Below are positions 54,902-63,427 of a stretch of DNA of 64,000 nt, piece by piece. The notes beneath the pieces are model-generated. The model worked only from the letters and a program-made list of their open reading frames with translations. It did no database searches and had not been told where the DNA came from. Position numbers and translations under genes: made by a program. The stretch lies in NCBI RefSeq assembly GCF_025370875.1, contig NZ_JAMXFD010000001.1, positions 100,182 through 164,181 of the forward strand. Direction: 5' to 3'. The stretch's first letter is position 1. Every line of letters begins with the position of its first letter. The stretch is from Laspinema palackyanum D2c. Its GTDB lineage: Bacteria > Cyanobacteriota > Cyanobacteriia > Cyanobacteriales > Laspinemataceae.

Positions 54902-55057
54902 GTTCGTAGTAACGACTTCAGTCGTTATCTTCAGCACTTCCCCCGTTCGTAGTAACGACTTCAGTCGTTATCTTCAGTCGTTCGCAACTATTCACCAACC
55001 CAACATCAGTCTCCCCGTTCGTAGTAACGACTTCAGTCGTTATCTTCAGTCGTTATC
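54902..55057. repeat. Three GTAGTAACGACTTCAGTCGT palindrome copies
   Basis: Copies start at 54902, 54944 and 55017, each followed by TATCTTCAG. The longer word CACCAACCCAACATCA recurs at 54879 and 54992, so the unit duplicated is about 110 bp. Confidence 0.9.
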
Positions 55058-55149
55058 CAGCCGATCGCAGGTGCATCAGATCATCAGTTAACCAAATGAG
55101 TGAGTATATCTATCTGACGCACCTTGCCGCTTTCAATTTATTTTTCCCG

Positions 55150-55389
55150 TCACACTGATTCAGTAGTTTTTTCAGGCACCTCCGGTACAGGGTCATATCC
55201 CCCCGGATGTAACGGATGACAGCGCAACACCCGACGGAATGCCATCCACCCCCCCCGCCTGGGTCCAAAACGGTCGATCGCCTCGATTGCATATTGGGAA
55301 CAAGTTGGATGAAATCGACAAGTAGGCGGAAATAACGGAGAAATTAACAGTCGATATCCTCGAATTAACCGAATCATCAGCCATTTCAT
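55150..55389 (-). CDS. yidD: Membrane protein insertion efficiency factor YidD
   Basis: The 79-residue protein has a short hydrophobic/amphipathic start, [19 protein letters not shown], and the YidD signature [19 protein letters not shown] with [24 protein letters not shown]. Three cysteines of the motif are conserved. It sits at the inner face of the membrane and helps YidC-dependent insertion. In many bacteria it lies in the rpmH-rnpA-yidD-yidC block, but here it stands alone. Length matches the family. Confidence 0.93.
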   Translation of the reverse strand: MKWLMIRLIRGYRLLISPLFPPTCRFHPTCSQYAIEAIDRFGPRRGGWMAFRRVLRCHPLHPGGYDPVPEVPEKTTESV

Positions 55390-55542
55390 AACTTAATCGA
55401 ATAGAAAATTGCCAGGGTTTATTTATTTTGACTCGTTCTGGGACTCCCTAATCTCGGGAAGTCTTAAATTTTTTAGAGGTTGACGATCGCCCGATGGCCT
55501 CAATCCCCTACACTCATAGAAACCTTTAAGATATTTTAGTCA

Positions 55543-56250
55543 TTGAATTCTGTGTTAACTTCCCTATTCCCATTAGAATCCATTTTACCCCTGGGGTTAC
55601 AAGTAGCAGCCGTTGGGTTGTGGTTGGGGTTGCTACTGATTGTTGCTGAGGGGTTGCATCGTTTTACCCAAACTGATTCCGAAGTGGTTCGCAAAGTCGT
55701 TCATATTGGCACCGGCAATGTGATGTTGTTGGCATGGTGGCTACAGATTCCCGGTTGGGTGGCGATCGCTGCTTCTATTATAGCCGGGGCGATTGCCCTG
55801 ATTTCTTACAAATTTCCGATTCTCCCGGGAATTAATAGTGTCGGACGCCAAAGTTTAGGAACATTTTTCTATGCCATTAGTATTGGCATCTTGGTGGCCT
55901 GGTTTTGGCCGTTAGAACTTCCTCAATATGCCGCGATCGGGATTTTAATCATGACTTATGGAGATGGTTTAGCCGCTTTAATCGGTCAGCGGTTCGGTCA
56001 GCATCCCTATCAACTTTGGGGAGAAAAGAAGAGTTTAGAAGGGTCCGCTACGATGGCTATAGTTAGTTTTATGGTCACCGCTTCTATCTTAGCCCTTGTA
56101 GAGGGAAATCTCTGGAATATTGGGTTAATTGCCCTTGGGGTGGCAGGGGTAGCGACCGTCTTAGAAGCGTTTTCTAAACTGGGAATTGATAATCTCACGG
56201 TTCCCATTGGGAGTGCAGCGTTCTGCTTTTTCTTGCATCAAGTTTTGTAA
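55543..56250 (+). CDS. Phytol kinase/dolichol kinase family protein
   Basis: The 235-residue integral membrane protein has six to seven hydrophobic helices. Family features are EVVRKVVHIGTGNVML near residue 48, MTYGDGLAALIGQRFG, the GEKKSLEGSATM motif and IDNLTVPIG at the end. These mark the CTP-dependent polyprenol/phytol kinase family (VTE5, Slr1652), which phosphorylates phytol released from chlorophyll for tocopherol and fatty-acid phytyl ester synthesis. The start is uncertain: TTG at 55543 or GTG at 55552, neither with a clear ribosome-binding site. A symmetrical terminator lies ~56 bp after the stop. Confidence 0.85.
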   Translation: MNSVLTSLFPLESILPLGLQVAAVGLWLGLLLIVAEGLHRFTQTDSEVVRKVVHIGTGNVMLLAWWLQIPGWVAIAASIIAGAIALISYKFPILPGINSVGRQSLGTFFYAISIGILVAWFWPLELPQYAAIGILIMTYGDGLAALIGQRFGQHPYQLWGEKKSLEGSATMAIVSFMVTASILALVEGNLWNIGLIALGVAGVATVLEAFSKLGIDNLTVPIGSAAFCFFLHQVL

Positions 56251-56305
56251 GGGTTGTCCCTGGAACTTCTCGTACTCTGGAGAGGTTTTTTATCAAATTC
56301 TCCAT

Positions 56306-56352
56306 AAAAAGAACCCCATCGGTAAGGATAGGGTAGGGATGGGGTTCTTTTT
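56306..56352. terminator. Symmetrical terminator between convergent genes
   Basis: AAAAAGAACCCCATC and its exact complement around a 17-base loop. It ends the phytol kinase transcript and the minus-strand small gene beyond it. Confidence 0.88.
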
Positions 56353-56409
56353 ATGTATTTCAACTAATTTCAACACTCAGTTTTTTTTACCCTCCTGTCC
56401 TAATAGGAC

Positions 56410-56556
56410 CTAGGACCATTCTTCTTCTCGGTTGGGATCGCCGTCAAAGGGTTGAACCCCGGTTTCCGGATATTTGTCATCGTTGGGTCCAAAGATTCGA
56501 GCGGCTGCTTCTGAGACGTGTTGGAAAAAGTCACCAATGGTTTTTGAAAGGTTCAT
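56410..56556 (-). CDS. 48-residue conserved-looking small protein
   Basis: From ATG 56556 the minus strand reads 48 residues: MNLSKTIGDFFQHVSEAAAR, then IFGPNDDKYPETGVQPFDGD, ending REEEWS. GAGGAG (56563-56568) lies 6 bp upstream of the ATG, a near-ideal site. The amphipathic N-terminal helix followed by an acidic FGPNDDxYPxTGVQPFxGD segment resembles a small protein repeated in many cyanobacterial genomes, to my recollection. The function is unknown. It faces the phytol kinase gene across the symmetrical terminator. Confidence 0.75.
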   Translation of the reverse strand: MNLSKTIGDFFQHVSEAAARIFGPNDDKYPETGVQPFDGDPNREEEWS

Positions 56557-57037
56557 GATAAAACTCCTCATCAGGTTTATTTAGGTTAACCGAGTCAGCG
56601 ATCGCAATCCCTAGACCTCGTTACTTTTTACTTTACCTGACTTCCCTAGGAAGCGGTCACTTTTGCAATATTTTTTAGGATAACTTATTAGTTCGCAATA
56701 GTTGAATCCCCGACTAAACTGGAATGGGGCGGGAGAATGGGTTTACAATTTGTTACGATTTTAAATCCCCAGTAATCCGCATTAAATTATAGCATATTTA
56801 TCCTTAAATCCCGTCTTTTTGGGTCAATCTATACTCAGAGGAATACCCTCGGAAAAATATTACTTCTGATATTTTTAATGAATTCCACCATAACCCAGGG
56901 TGGAAAAATTGCTGAAAATCCCAGGAATTGTGAGCGATCGCTGACCTCAATCCGAGGATTTTTATCCGGACCCCGTGACAAATTTTGGTAAATGCCACTA
57001 TAATTGAACCAACCCCTCTCAGCAAGGAAGCTGGCAC
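56557..57037. other. 481-bp divergent promoter region
   Basis: It lies between the minus-strand small gene and pncB. Mostly AT-rich, it contains no gene I can support; short frames on the minus strand lack ribosome-binding sites. It should hold the promoters of both genes, and the NAD-cluster operator if there is one. Confidence 0.5.
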
Positions 57038-58450
57038 ATGGCAACTGCCACTGAACCGAATGATCTCAATCCGCAACCCCCTTTCCAAGCGGGTAAAGAC
57101 GGATCAGAACTGACTGTTGTCCCGGAGGACTATAGTCTGTTGACCGATCTCTATCAATTGACAATGGCCGCCTGTTACACCGGGGAAGGTTTGGACGGCA
57201 GAACCGCCAGCTTTGAGCTGTTTGTTCGCAGACTTCCTGAAGGCTTTGGTTATTTAATTGCAATGGGGTTAGCTCAAGTTTTTGAGTACCTAGAGCAATT
57301 CCGGTTCACCGAGGTGCAGATAGCCAGTTTGCAAGCCACTGGAATTTTTTCCAGGGCCTCTGATAAATTTTGGTCCCTCTTGGCCGATGCAAGGTTTGAG
57401 GGTAATGTTTGGGCGGTTCCCGAGGGAACAGCAGTCTTTGCCAATGAACCATTACTCCGGGTGGAGGCTTCCCTGTGGCAAGCTCAAATCGTCGAAACCT
57501 ATTTACTGAATACGATTAATTATCAGACCCTTGTCGCCACGCGATCGGCGCGTATTCGCGATGTCGCCGGTCCCGAAGCCTCAATTTTGGAGTTTGGTAC
57601 CCGACGAGCCTTTAGTCCTCAAGCCTCGCTGTGGGCTGCACGAGCAGCTTTGGCCGCTGGAATGGATGCCACCTCGAATGTGTTAGCCGCACTTAAATTA
57701 GGTCGGAAACCTTCGGGAACGATGGCTCACGCTTTGGTGATGGCCCTCTCAGCGACGGAAGGGAGTGAGATGCAGGCGTTTCGAGCGTTCCAGCATTATT
57801 TTCCCGGTTCTCCCTTACTCATTGATACTTATGATCCGATTGAAGCCGCGCGGAAAATCGCCGATCGCCTCCAAGCGGGAGAAATGGAAGTGGGAGGAGT
57901 GCGCCTGGATTCCGGGGATTTGGTCCAATTGTCTAAACAGGTCCAAGAACTGCTTCCCGATGTCCCCATTTTTGTGAGTGGGGATTTGGATGAGTGGAAA
58001 ATTGCTGACTTGAAAGCCTCGGGTTGTCCAATTGATGGCTTTGGCATCGGGACTAAGTTAGTCACAGGTACTCCCGTAAATGGGGTTTATAAAATTGTAG
58101 ATATTGATGGCGTGCCGGTGATGAAAAATTCTAGTGGAAAAGTCAGCTATCCCGGACGGAAGCAGATTTTCCGACGCTATCAGGATGGACAGATTGCGGG
58201 CGATCGCCTGGGATTGGTCAGTGAATCGGTTCAACCGGGTGAAGTGCCGATGATGCAGCTACTTTTCAAAGAGGGAAAGCGGGTTCATCCTCCGGAAATG
58301 TTAGAGGCGATCGCCGAAAGAACCAGGCATTCCGTGGAGTCGCTTCCCCCAGAACTTCGCCGGATCAATCACCCCAGGGGTGCATCGGTAGAGATTTCGA
58401 CTCCCTTACAAACACTGACGGCAGAAACCTTGCAAAATTATAAAATGTGA
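57038..58450 (+). CDS. pncB: Nicotinate phosphoribosyltransferase
   Basis: The 470-residue enzyme makes nicotinate mononucleotide from nicotinic acid and PRPP with ATP (Preiss-Handler salvage). Motifs are LLTDLYQLTMAACY at the N-terminus, FELFVRRLPEGFGYLIAMGL, LEFGTRRAFSPQASLWAARAA with the phosphorylated-His/PRPP region, GTMAHALVMAL, GVRLDSGDLVQLSKQ and DGFGIGTKLVTG. Length matches the long bacterial/human-type form. AAGGAAG precedes the ATG. It is the first gene of a set with nadD, an NrtR-like gene and nadE, all on the same strand. Confidence 0.95.
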   Translation: MATATEPNDLNPQPPFQAGKDGSELTVVPEDYSLLTDLYQLTMAACYTGEGLDGRTASFELFVRRLPEGFGYLIAMGLAQVFEYLEQFRFTEVQIASLQATGIFSRASDKFWSLLADARFEGNVWAVPEGTAVFANEPLLRVEASLWQAQIVETYLLNTINYQTLVATRSARIRDVAGPEASILEFGTRRAFSPQASLWAARAALAAGMDATSNVLAALKLGRKPSGTMAHALVMALSATEGSEMQAFRAFQHYFPGSPLLIDTYDPIEAARKIADRLQAGEMEVGGVRLDSGDLVQLSKQVQELLPDVPIFVSGDLDEWKIADLKASGCPIDGFGIGTKLVTGTPVNGVYKIVDIDGVPVMKNSSGKVSYPGRKQIFRRYQDGQIAGDRLGLVSESVQPGEVPMMQLLFKEGKRVHPPEMLEAIAERTRHSVESLPPELRRINHPRGASVEISTPLQTLTAETLQNYKM

Positions 58451-58611
58451 GTCATTGTTTCAACCACCGACTCTTTTAAACAGTCCGGGTGCACCATCAG
58501 CGAGTTTTGCCTTGACCCTCAATTTCTGTTTTTCTCCGGGAGTGGTGAGGACTTGCAAACTCAGCACTCTAGCATTGATAGATTTTGTCGTTCTCACCCC
58601 CTCATTGAAAG

Positions 58612-59190
58612 ATGATTACCCTTGCACTTTTTGGTACCAGTGCCGACCCCCCGACCAAAGCCCATGAAGAGATAGTGAGTTGGCTGTCTCAAGAGTTTGA
58701 TGCCGTGGCGATTTGGGCGTCAGACAATCCCTTTAAATCTCATCAAACCCCCCTGTCTCATCGATCGCAGATGTTACAGTTGCTGATGGAAGACCGGGAT
58801 AATCCTCGGGATAATCTCTACTTTGATGCCGAACTCAGCCAACCTCGGACCTTAGAAACGGTGCGAATTGCCCGCCAAAAATGGCCTGAAGCTGAACTGT
58901 ATCTGGTCATCGGGTCAGACTTAATTCCCCAGTTGCCTCGGTGGTATCAGGTGGAGGAGTTGCTCTCTCAAGTCAATCTGTTGGTTGTCACCCGACCGGG
59001 AGCACCCATCCAGCAACCGGAACTCGACAGACTCCGGGAACTGGGTGCATCGGTGGCGATCGCTGAGTTGCATCTTCCTGATGTTTCCTCCACAGTTTAT
59101 CGTCAAACTCAAACCTCACAAGTTATCACCCCCCCAGTTGCCCGTTATATCCAACGGGAAAACTTATACGCCTATCGGGATGTGAGCTAA
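58612..59190 (+). CDS. nadD: Nicotinate-nucleotide adenylyltransferase
   Basis: The 192-residue protein has the nucleotidyltransferase HxGH-like motif LALFGTSADPPTKAHEEI, the substrate loop ASDNPFKSH, SHRSQMLQLLM, VIGSDLIPQLPRW and an ISSTxxR-type signature in the form DVSSTVYRQ. It joins NaMN with ATP to give deamido-NAD. The first signature differs from GTFDPIHxGH in the middle, as seen in other cyanobacteria. It lies 161 bp after pncB and 4 bp before the Nudix gene, so nadD and the next gene are almost certainly cotranscribed. Confidence 0.9.
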   Translation: MITLALFGTSADPPTKAHEEIVSWLSQEFDAVAIWASDNPFKSHQTPLSHRSQMLQLLMEDRDNPRDNLYFDAELSQPRTLETVRIARQKWPEAELYLVIGSDLIPQLPRWYQVEELLSQVNLLVVTRPGAPIQQPELDRLRELGASVAIAELHLPDVSSTVYRQTQTSQVITPPVARYIQRENLYAYRDVS

Positions 59191-59194
59191 ACCA

Positions 59195-59911
59195 ATGGCA
59201 GCGTCTTTGGGCCTTCCACTCAACTTTAAAGTGGGAGTTGATAATGCAATCTTCTCCGTCGATCCCGCACAAAATCGCTTGCTGGTTCTCCTCGTCATGC
59301 GCGAAAGTGAACCCTTTCTCGGACAGTGGAGTTTACCCGGTACGTTAGTTCGTCACGGGGAATCCCTGGAAGATGCAGCCTATCGCATTTTATCCGAAAA
59401 AATCCAAGTCCAGAATCTCTACCTAGAACAACTGTACACCTTTGCTGGACCGGGACGCGACCCCCGCGAACTTTCCGACTCTCAACCCTTGCGCTATCTG
59501 TCCGTGAGCTATTTTGCCTTAGTCCGGTTTGAAGAAGCACAATTGATGGGAACTGGAGTCCGGGGGATTGCCTGGTATCCCCTGGATGAAGTGCCGCATC
59601 TGGCTTTTGATCACAATCGCATGGTTGAATACGGTCATCGCCGCCTGCGGAACAAACTGGAATATAGCCCGATCGCCTTTGATGTGCTGCCGGAATTATT
59701 TACCTTAAGTGAATTGTATCAACTCTATGCAACAGTTTTAGGGGAAAATTTCTCCGATTATTCTAATTTTCGGGCCAAAATTCTCAAACTGGGCTTTTTA
59801 TCCGATACAAAAATGAAAGTATCTCGCGGTGCAGGGCGGCCAGCAGCCCTCTACCGCTTTGATGCCGAGGCATTTGCTCCGTTGAAAGATAAACCTTTAG
59901 TGTTTATTTAG
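59195..59911 (+). CDS. NrtR-like Nudix regulator of NAD metabolism
   Basis: The 238-residue protein has an N-terminal Nudix domain (~1-150) and a C-terminal winged-helix region (~155-230: LFTLSELYQLYATVLGE, NFRAKILKLG, GRPAALYRFD), the layout of NrtR repressors. The Nudix box reads GESLEDAAYRILSEKIQV. The REUXEE core appears as RILSEK, missing one catalytic Glu and altered at another, so hydrolysis is probably lost and ligand sensing kept. NrtR proteins bind ADP-ribose and control NAD genes; a cyanobacterial member acts on such genes in Synechocystis. Position between nadD and nadE supports that role. Some related proteins keep ADP-ribose hydrolase activity, which remains an alternative. Confidence 0.8.
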   Translation: MAASLGLPLNFKVGVDNAIFSVDPAQNRLLVLLVMRESEPFLGQWSLPGTLVRHGESLEDAAYRILSEKIQVQNLYLEQLYTFAGPGRDPRELSDSQPLRYLSVSYFALVRFEEAQLMGTGVRGIAWYPLDEVPHLAFDHNRMVEYGHRRLRNKLEYSPIAFDVLPELFTLSELYQLYATVLGENFSDYSNFRAKILKLGFLSDTKMKVSRGAGRPAALYRFDAEAFAPLKDKPLVFI

Positions 59912-59967
59912 GGATAGTTTTAACCCCAAATTTTACCCGTTTATCCCCCAATTGGTTACTCAATCTT

Positions 59968-61728
59968 ATGAAAATTGCGATCGCCCAACTCAATCCCACC
60001 ATTGGAGATCTCCAAGGCAATTCCCAACAAATTCTGCAAGCGGCCACCCAAGCTGCCGCCCAGGGAATTGACCTAATGCTGACTCCAGAACTCTCTTTGT
60101 GCGGTTATCCCCCTCGGGATTTACTCTTGCGTCCGAGTTTTATTGAGGCAATGTCTTGGCAATTACAACAACTGGCCCAAAAATTACCTCCGGCAGTCGC
60201 CGTTTTAGTGGGAACCGTGGAAACCCATACCCTCGCCCATACCACCGGAGGCAAATCTTTATATAATAGTATCGCCTTACTTTTCAATGGCAAAATTCAA
60301 CAATATTTCCACAAACGGCTGTTGCCGACCTACGATGTGTTTGATGAAAATCGCTATTTTGAACCCTCCTATGTGAGTAATTATTTCAATTTAGGTGAGT
60401 TGGGCATTCCTTCTCACCCCGAGGTTTCTCCCCCCATCCGCATTGGGGTAACCATTTGCGAAGACTTATGGAATGATGAAGAATTTTGGGGAAAACGGCA
60501 ATACCCCACTAATCCCATTGCCAATTTAGTTGAAGAAGGGGCGGATATCATTATTAATTTATCCGCCTCTCCCTACAGTATGGGGAAACAAAAACTCCGA
60601 GAAGCAATGCTCAATCATGTCGCAGTCCGGTATCACAAACCGATTATCTATGCCAACCAAGTCGGAGGCAATGATGACTTGATTTTTGATGGATATAGCG
60701 TGGCGTTTAATGGAGTGGGAGAACGGGTGGCCCTCGCTGCGGGATTTCAACCGGATTTAGTGGCGGTGGAGTTCGACGAAAAAAGTCGAGAGTTACGTCC
60801 CCTTTCCCTCAATGGTGGGGCGATCGCACCCGTGACGCCACCCCCAGCAAAACCCCTGAGTCAACCGGAAGAGATCTGGTCCGCCTTGGTGTTGGGAGTG
60901 CGAGACTATACCCGCAAATGTGGATTTTCTAAAGTGGTGATTGGGTTAAGTGGCGGGATTGATTCGTCTCTGGTGGCCGCGATCGCCAGTGAGGCGATCG
61001 GACCGGAAAATGTGCTCGGCGTCCTCATGTCTTCCCCCCATACCTCTCAACAATCGGTGATTGATGCACTGGAACTCGCCGAAAACCTCGGCATGAAAAC
61101 CTACTCCCTTCCCATTGCGGATTTAATGGCAGGTTATGACAACACCCTAGAAGATTTGTTTGCCGACTCCCCCCGTGATGTCACGGAAGAAAACCTACAA
61201 GCGCGGATTCGCGGGAATTTATTAATGGCCATCTCCAATAAATTTGGATATCTCCTGATTTCCACAGGGAATAAATCAGAAATGGCCGTGGGATATTGTA
61301 CCCTGTATGGCGATATGAATGGGGGATTAGCTGCCATTTCTGATGTGCCAAAAACTCAAGTTTATGCCATTTGTCAATGGCTCAATTCCCGAGAACCGGG
61401 GAAAATTGTTATTCCTGAAAGTGTCCTAAGTAAACCCCCGAGTGCTGAACTCAAACCGGGACAAATTGACCAGGATTCCCTGCCGCCTTATGACATTTTG
61501 GATGATATTCTCGATCGCCTGATTCACAAGCATGAATCCATTCCCCAAATAGTCGCAGCAGGATATGACCCCGCCTTAGTGCAACGGGTGGTGAAGTTGT
61601 TAAATGGGGCGGAATTTAAGCGCCGACAAGCCCCCCCGGGATTGAAAGTCACCGATCGCGCCTTTGGAACAGGGTGGCGGATGCCGATCGCCGCCAAAGT
61701 GCCCCAGATTCCCCTCTCTCGGGAATAA
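59968..61728 (+). CDS. nadE: Glutamine-dependent NAD+ synthetase
   Basis: The 586-residue enzyme has an N-terminal nitrilase-like glutaminase domain (~1-270; Glu in LTPELSLCGYPPRDL, Lys in FHKRLLPTYDVFDE, Cys in VTICEDLWND). The C-terminal synthetase domain (~300-570) has the P-loop LSGGIDSSLVA, STGNKSEMAVGYCTLYGD and the SVLSKPPSAELKPGQ segment. It amidates deamido-NAD to NAD using ammonia from glutamine. Its length is that of cyanobacterial/proteobacterial NadE. It lies 56 bp after the NrtR-like gene, and a terminator follows the stop. Confidence 0.95.
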   Translation: MKIAIAQLNPTIGDLQGNSQQILQAATQAAAQGIDLMLTPELSLCGYPPRDLLLRPSFIEAMSWQLQQLAQKLPPAVAVLVGTVETHTLAHTTGGKSLYNSIALLFNGKIQQYFHKRLLPTYDVFDENRYFEPSYVSNYFNLGELGIPSHPEVSPPIRIGVTICEDLWNDEEFWGKRQYPTNPIANLVEEGADIIINLSASPYSMGKQKLREAMLNHVAVRYHKPIIYANQVGGNDDLIFDGYSVAFNGVGERVALAAGFQPDLVAVEFDEKSRELRPLSLNGGAIAPVTPPPAKPLSQPEEIWSALVLGVRDYTRKCGFSKVVIGLSGGIDSSLVAAIASEAIGPENVLGVLMSSPHTSQQSVIDALELAENLGMKTYSLPIADLMAGYDNTLEDLFADSPRDVTEENLQARIRGNLLMAISNKFGYLLISTGNKSEMAVGYCTLYGDMNGGLAAISDVPKTQVYAICQWLNSREPGKIVIPESVLSKPPSAELKPGQIDQDSLPPYDILDDILDRLIHKHESIPQIVAAGYDPALVQRVVKLLNGAEFKRRQAPPGLKVTDRAFGTGWRMPIAAKVPQIPLSRE

Positions 61729-61741
61729 GGGCAAATCGACA

Positions 61742-61778
61742 ACCGGCAAGGGTTTTAACTCTTGCCGGTCTTGTTTTA
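61742..61778 (+). terminator. Intrinsic terminator of the NAD cluster
   Basis: ACCGGCAAGGGTT pairs with CTTGCCGGT across TTAACT and is followed by CTTGTTTT. Confidence 0.75.
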
Positions 61779-61932
61779 TGGAGGCACCCAGTCTACCTGT
61801 ACCCCCAAGATGGAGCGGGAATCGGGGTGCGAGAGGGGCTGATGATTGATTAAATGGGTCTATCGGCTTTATAGAATAAAAAAATATCAAAGTAGATGCA
61901 CGAAAGTAGATGCAATTAACTCGATGACTGAG

Positions 61933-62076
61933 TTATTTAATGAGCATCACCAGGGGCGATAGGGTTCCCTGATCTGATTGCTGCGAGTGTCGTTGCGGAG
62001 CAACTTGGTCAGAACCACTGGCAAAAACACTCAGTATTAATGTAATAATCGCCGCTAAAAATAGTTTTTCCCACAT
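61933..62076 (-). CDS. 47-residue small protein with N-terminal membrane helix or signal peptide
   Basis: The minus-strand frame from ATG 62076 gives 47 residues: a hydrophobic segment starting MWEKLFLAAIITLILSVFAS, then a polar, Gln/Ser-rich tail, ending VMLIK. AAGGAAGGTG lies about 10 bp before the ATG. It could be a single-pass membrane peptide or an exported peptide. I do not recognise it. It stands alone between nadE and the pentapeptide gene; base use is like its neighbours. Confidence 0.5.
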   Translation of the reverse strand: MWEKLFLAAIITLILSVFASGSDQVAPQRHSQQSDQGTLSPLVMLIK

Positions 62077-62174
62077 GATTGGCACACCTTCCTTATCAAT
62101 GGCCGATTCAACTCCTCTATTAGTAGAATCCCTGATTAACCGGAGCCGGTGAGTGATTTAGATCGCAAAGGATT

Positions 62175-62321
62175 GGTGAGATTTGAGCAAATGGGAGTGC
62201 GATCGCGATCGCACTCCTTGGGTAAATTCACCCAGAATGGGCAACCCCAGGCCGGGGATCGCCCATTCTGCGGTAGATTCAGTTCATTTACCTCTAAGCC
62301 GGTTAAATCCCAAATCTCACC
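62175..62321. repeat. Nested inverted-repeat element with a double HIP1 palindrome
   Basis: Outer arms are GGTGAGATTTG (62175) and CAAATCTCACC (62311). Inside is the perfect 24-bp palindrome around two GCGATCGC words (62194-62217). Next is a second imperfect hairpin from GGTAAATTCACCCAGAATGGGC (62221-62242) to its complement ending at 62292. Confidence 0.8.
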
Positions 62322-62335
62322 ATCGGACAAAAAGT

Positions 62336-63106
62336 TTACAACATTAATCGCAGCAATAGTAACCCCATTGAACCGACAAAACGCATAAAACCGCCCCCGC
62401 CTGACTCTCCTTCTTCTGGATTTTGAGCCGCTGCAATTTGAGCAAGCAGGACCTCGGTGGCTTCAAAAGCCTGAGTATTGTTTTGAATTGCAAACAATTG
62501 TTTCGCATATTCCGCATCGCCTTGAGCACCGGAGAAATCGCCTGTATCCGCACGAACGATACTCCGTGCGAGATAAGCGGGAGCAAATTCCGGATCCAGG
62601 ACTAATGCCTGCTCGAAATAGGCGATCGCCTTTTTATGATTGTTGCGCTGGGCTTCTGCAACCCCCCAGTTATAAACATCCTCGACCGCTAACACCGTCT
62701 GCGGAGTGCCGATTGATCCTTCGAGATTTGCCCCATCCAACTGTGCCCCAGTGAAGTCCACATCCACAAGATACGCCTCTCGCAAATCTGCACCCCGCAG
62801 ATCCGCACCCTGGAGATTCACCCCCATCAGGTTCGCGCCAAACAAAGATGCACCCTTGAGGTCCGCACCACTGAGGTTCGCACCCGTGAGTTGAGCACGA
62901 CTCAGATTCGCCCGGACCAAATTTGCCCCACTCAGTTGAGCATTTGACAGATTTGCCATCACCAAACCCGCACCACTGAGGTCGCACTGGGCACATTGCT
63001 TGGTGGAAAGCAGTTGTTGGGTATGTTGAATATTTTCGGCAGTGGCAACAGTCGTCAAGCACAGGGTACTAAACAAGACGGAGGGAAGGAGAAATTTTCG
63101 GTTCAT
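62336..63106 (-). CDS. Exported pentapeptide-repeat/TPR protein
   Basis: The 256-residue protein has a signal peptide (1-23, ending VATAEN). About 18 pentapeptide repeats follow at ~38-130 (ANLSNAQLSGANL, ADLRGADL patterns), predicted to form a quadrilateral beta-helix. A TPR-like region follows at ~140-210 (AIAYFEQALVLDPEFAPAYLARSIV). The C-terminus is a Gly-rich spacer plus hydrophobic tail (MGLLLLRLML). A signal peptide, tail and repeat domains suggest a periplasmic or thylakoid-lumen scaffold, but the function is unknown. It reads away from the small gene at 63428, sharing a 321-bp divergent region. Confidence 0.88.
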   Translation of the reverse strand: MNRKFLLPSVLFSTLCLTTVATAENIQHTQQLLSTKQCAQCDLSGAGLVMANLSNAQLSGANLVRANLSRAQLTGANLSGADLKGASLFGANLMGVNLQGADLRGADLREAYLVDVDFTGAQLDGANLEGSIGTPQTVLAVEDVYNWGVAEAQRNNHKKAIAYFEQALVLDPEFAPAYLARSIVRADTGDFSGAQGDAEYAKQLFAIQNNTQAFEATEVLLAQIAAAQNPEEGESGGGGFMRFVGSMGLLLLRLML

Positions 63107-63427
63107 AGTCGATCCTTAATGGCTACAGAAACACAGGAATCTCGCCCTGGGAAAAACCCGTGGAATCAATGCTGGAATCAACACGTTGACCCCAGAGGTC
63201 ACTTGATTATTTTAAAGGGTTTGGGGAGTTGCCAACGGGTCAATCCCAGGGATCGCTGGGGTGGTGGTGGGTGTCTCTTGGGGTATCGATGCGATCGGCC
63301 TCACCAGGTTCTGTAGAGTTCAGTCACACTTTGAACCCAGGCGGACTCACCGGGCCCCTCGCCTGCGATCGCTGCATCAGGAAAACTTTTAGGAGATATT
63401 AGTTATATTAATAAGTGGGAAATAGCT
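63107..63427. other. 321-bp divergent intergenic region
   Basis: I find no gene here. It lies between two start codons facing away from each other and must hold both promoters. AGGAG at ~63390 is too far from the next ATG to be its ribosome-binding site. Confidence 0.5.
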
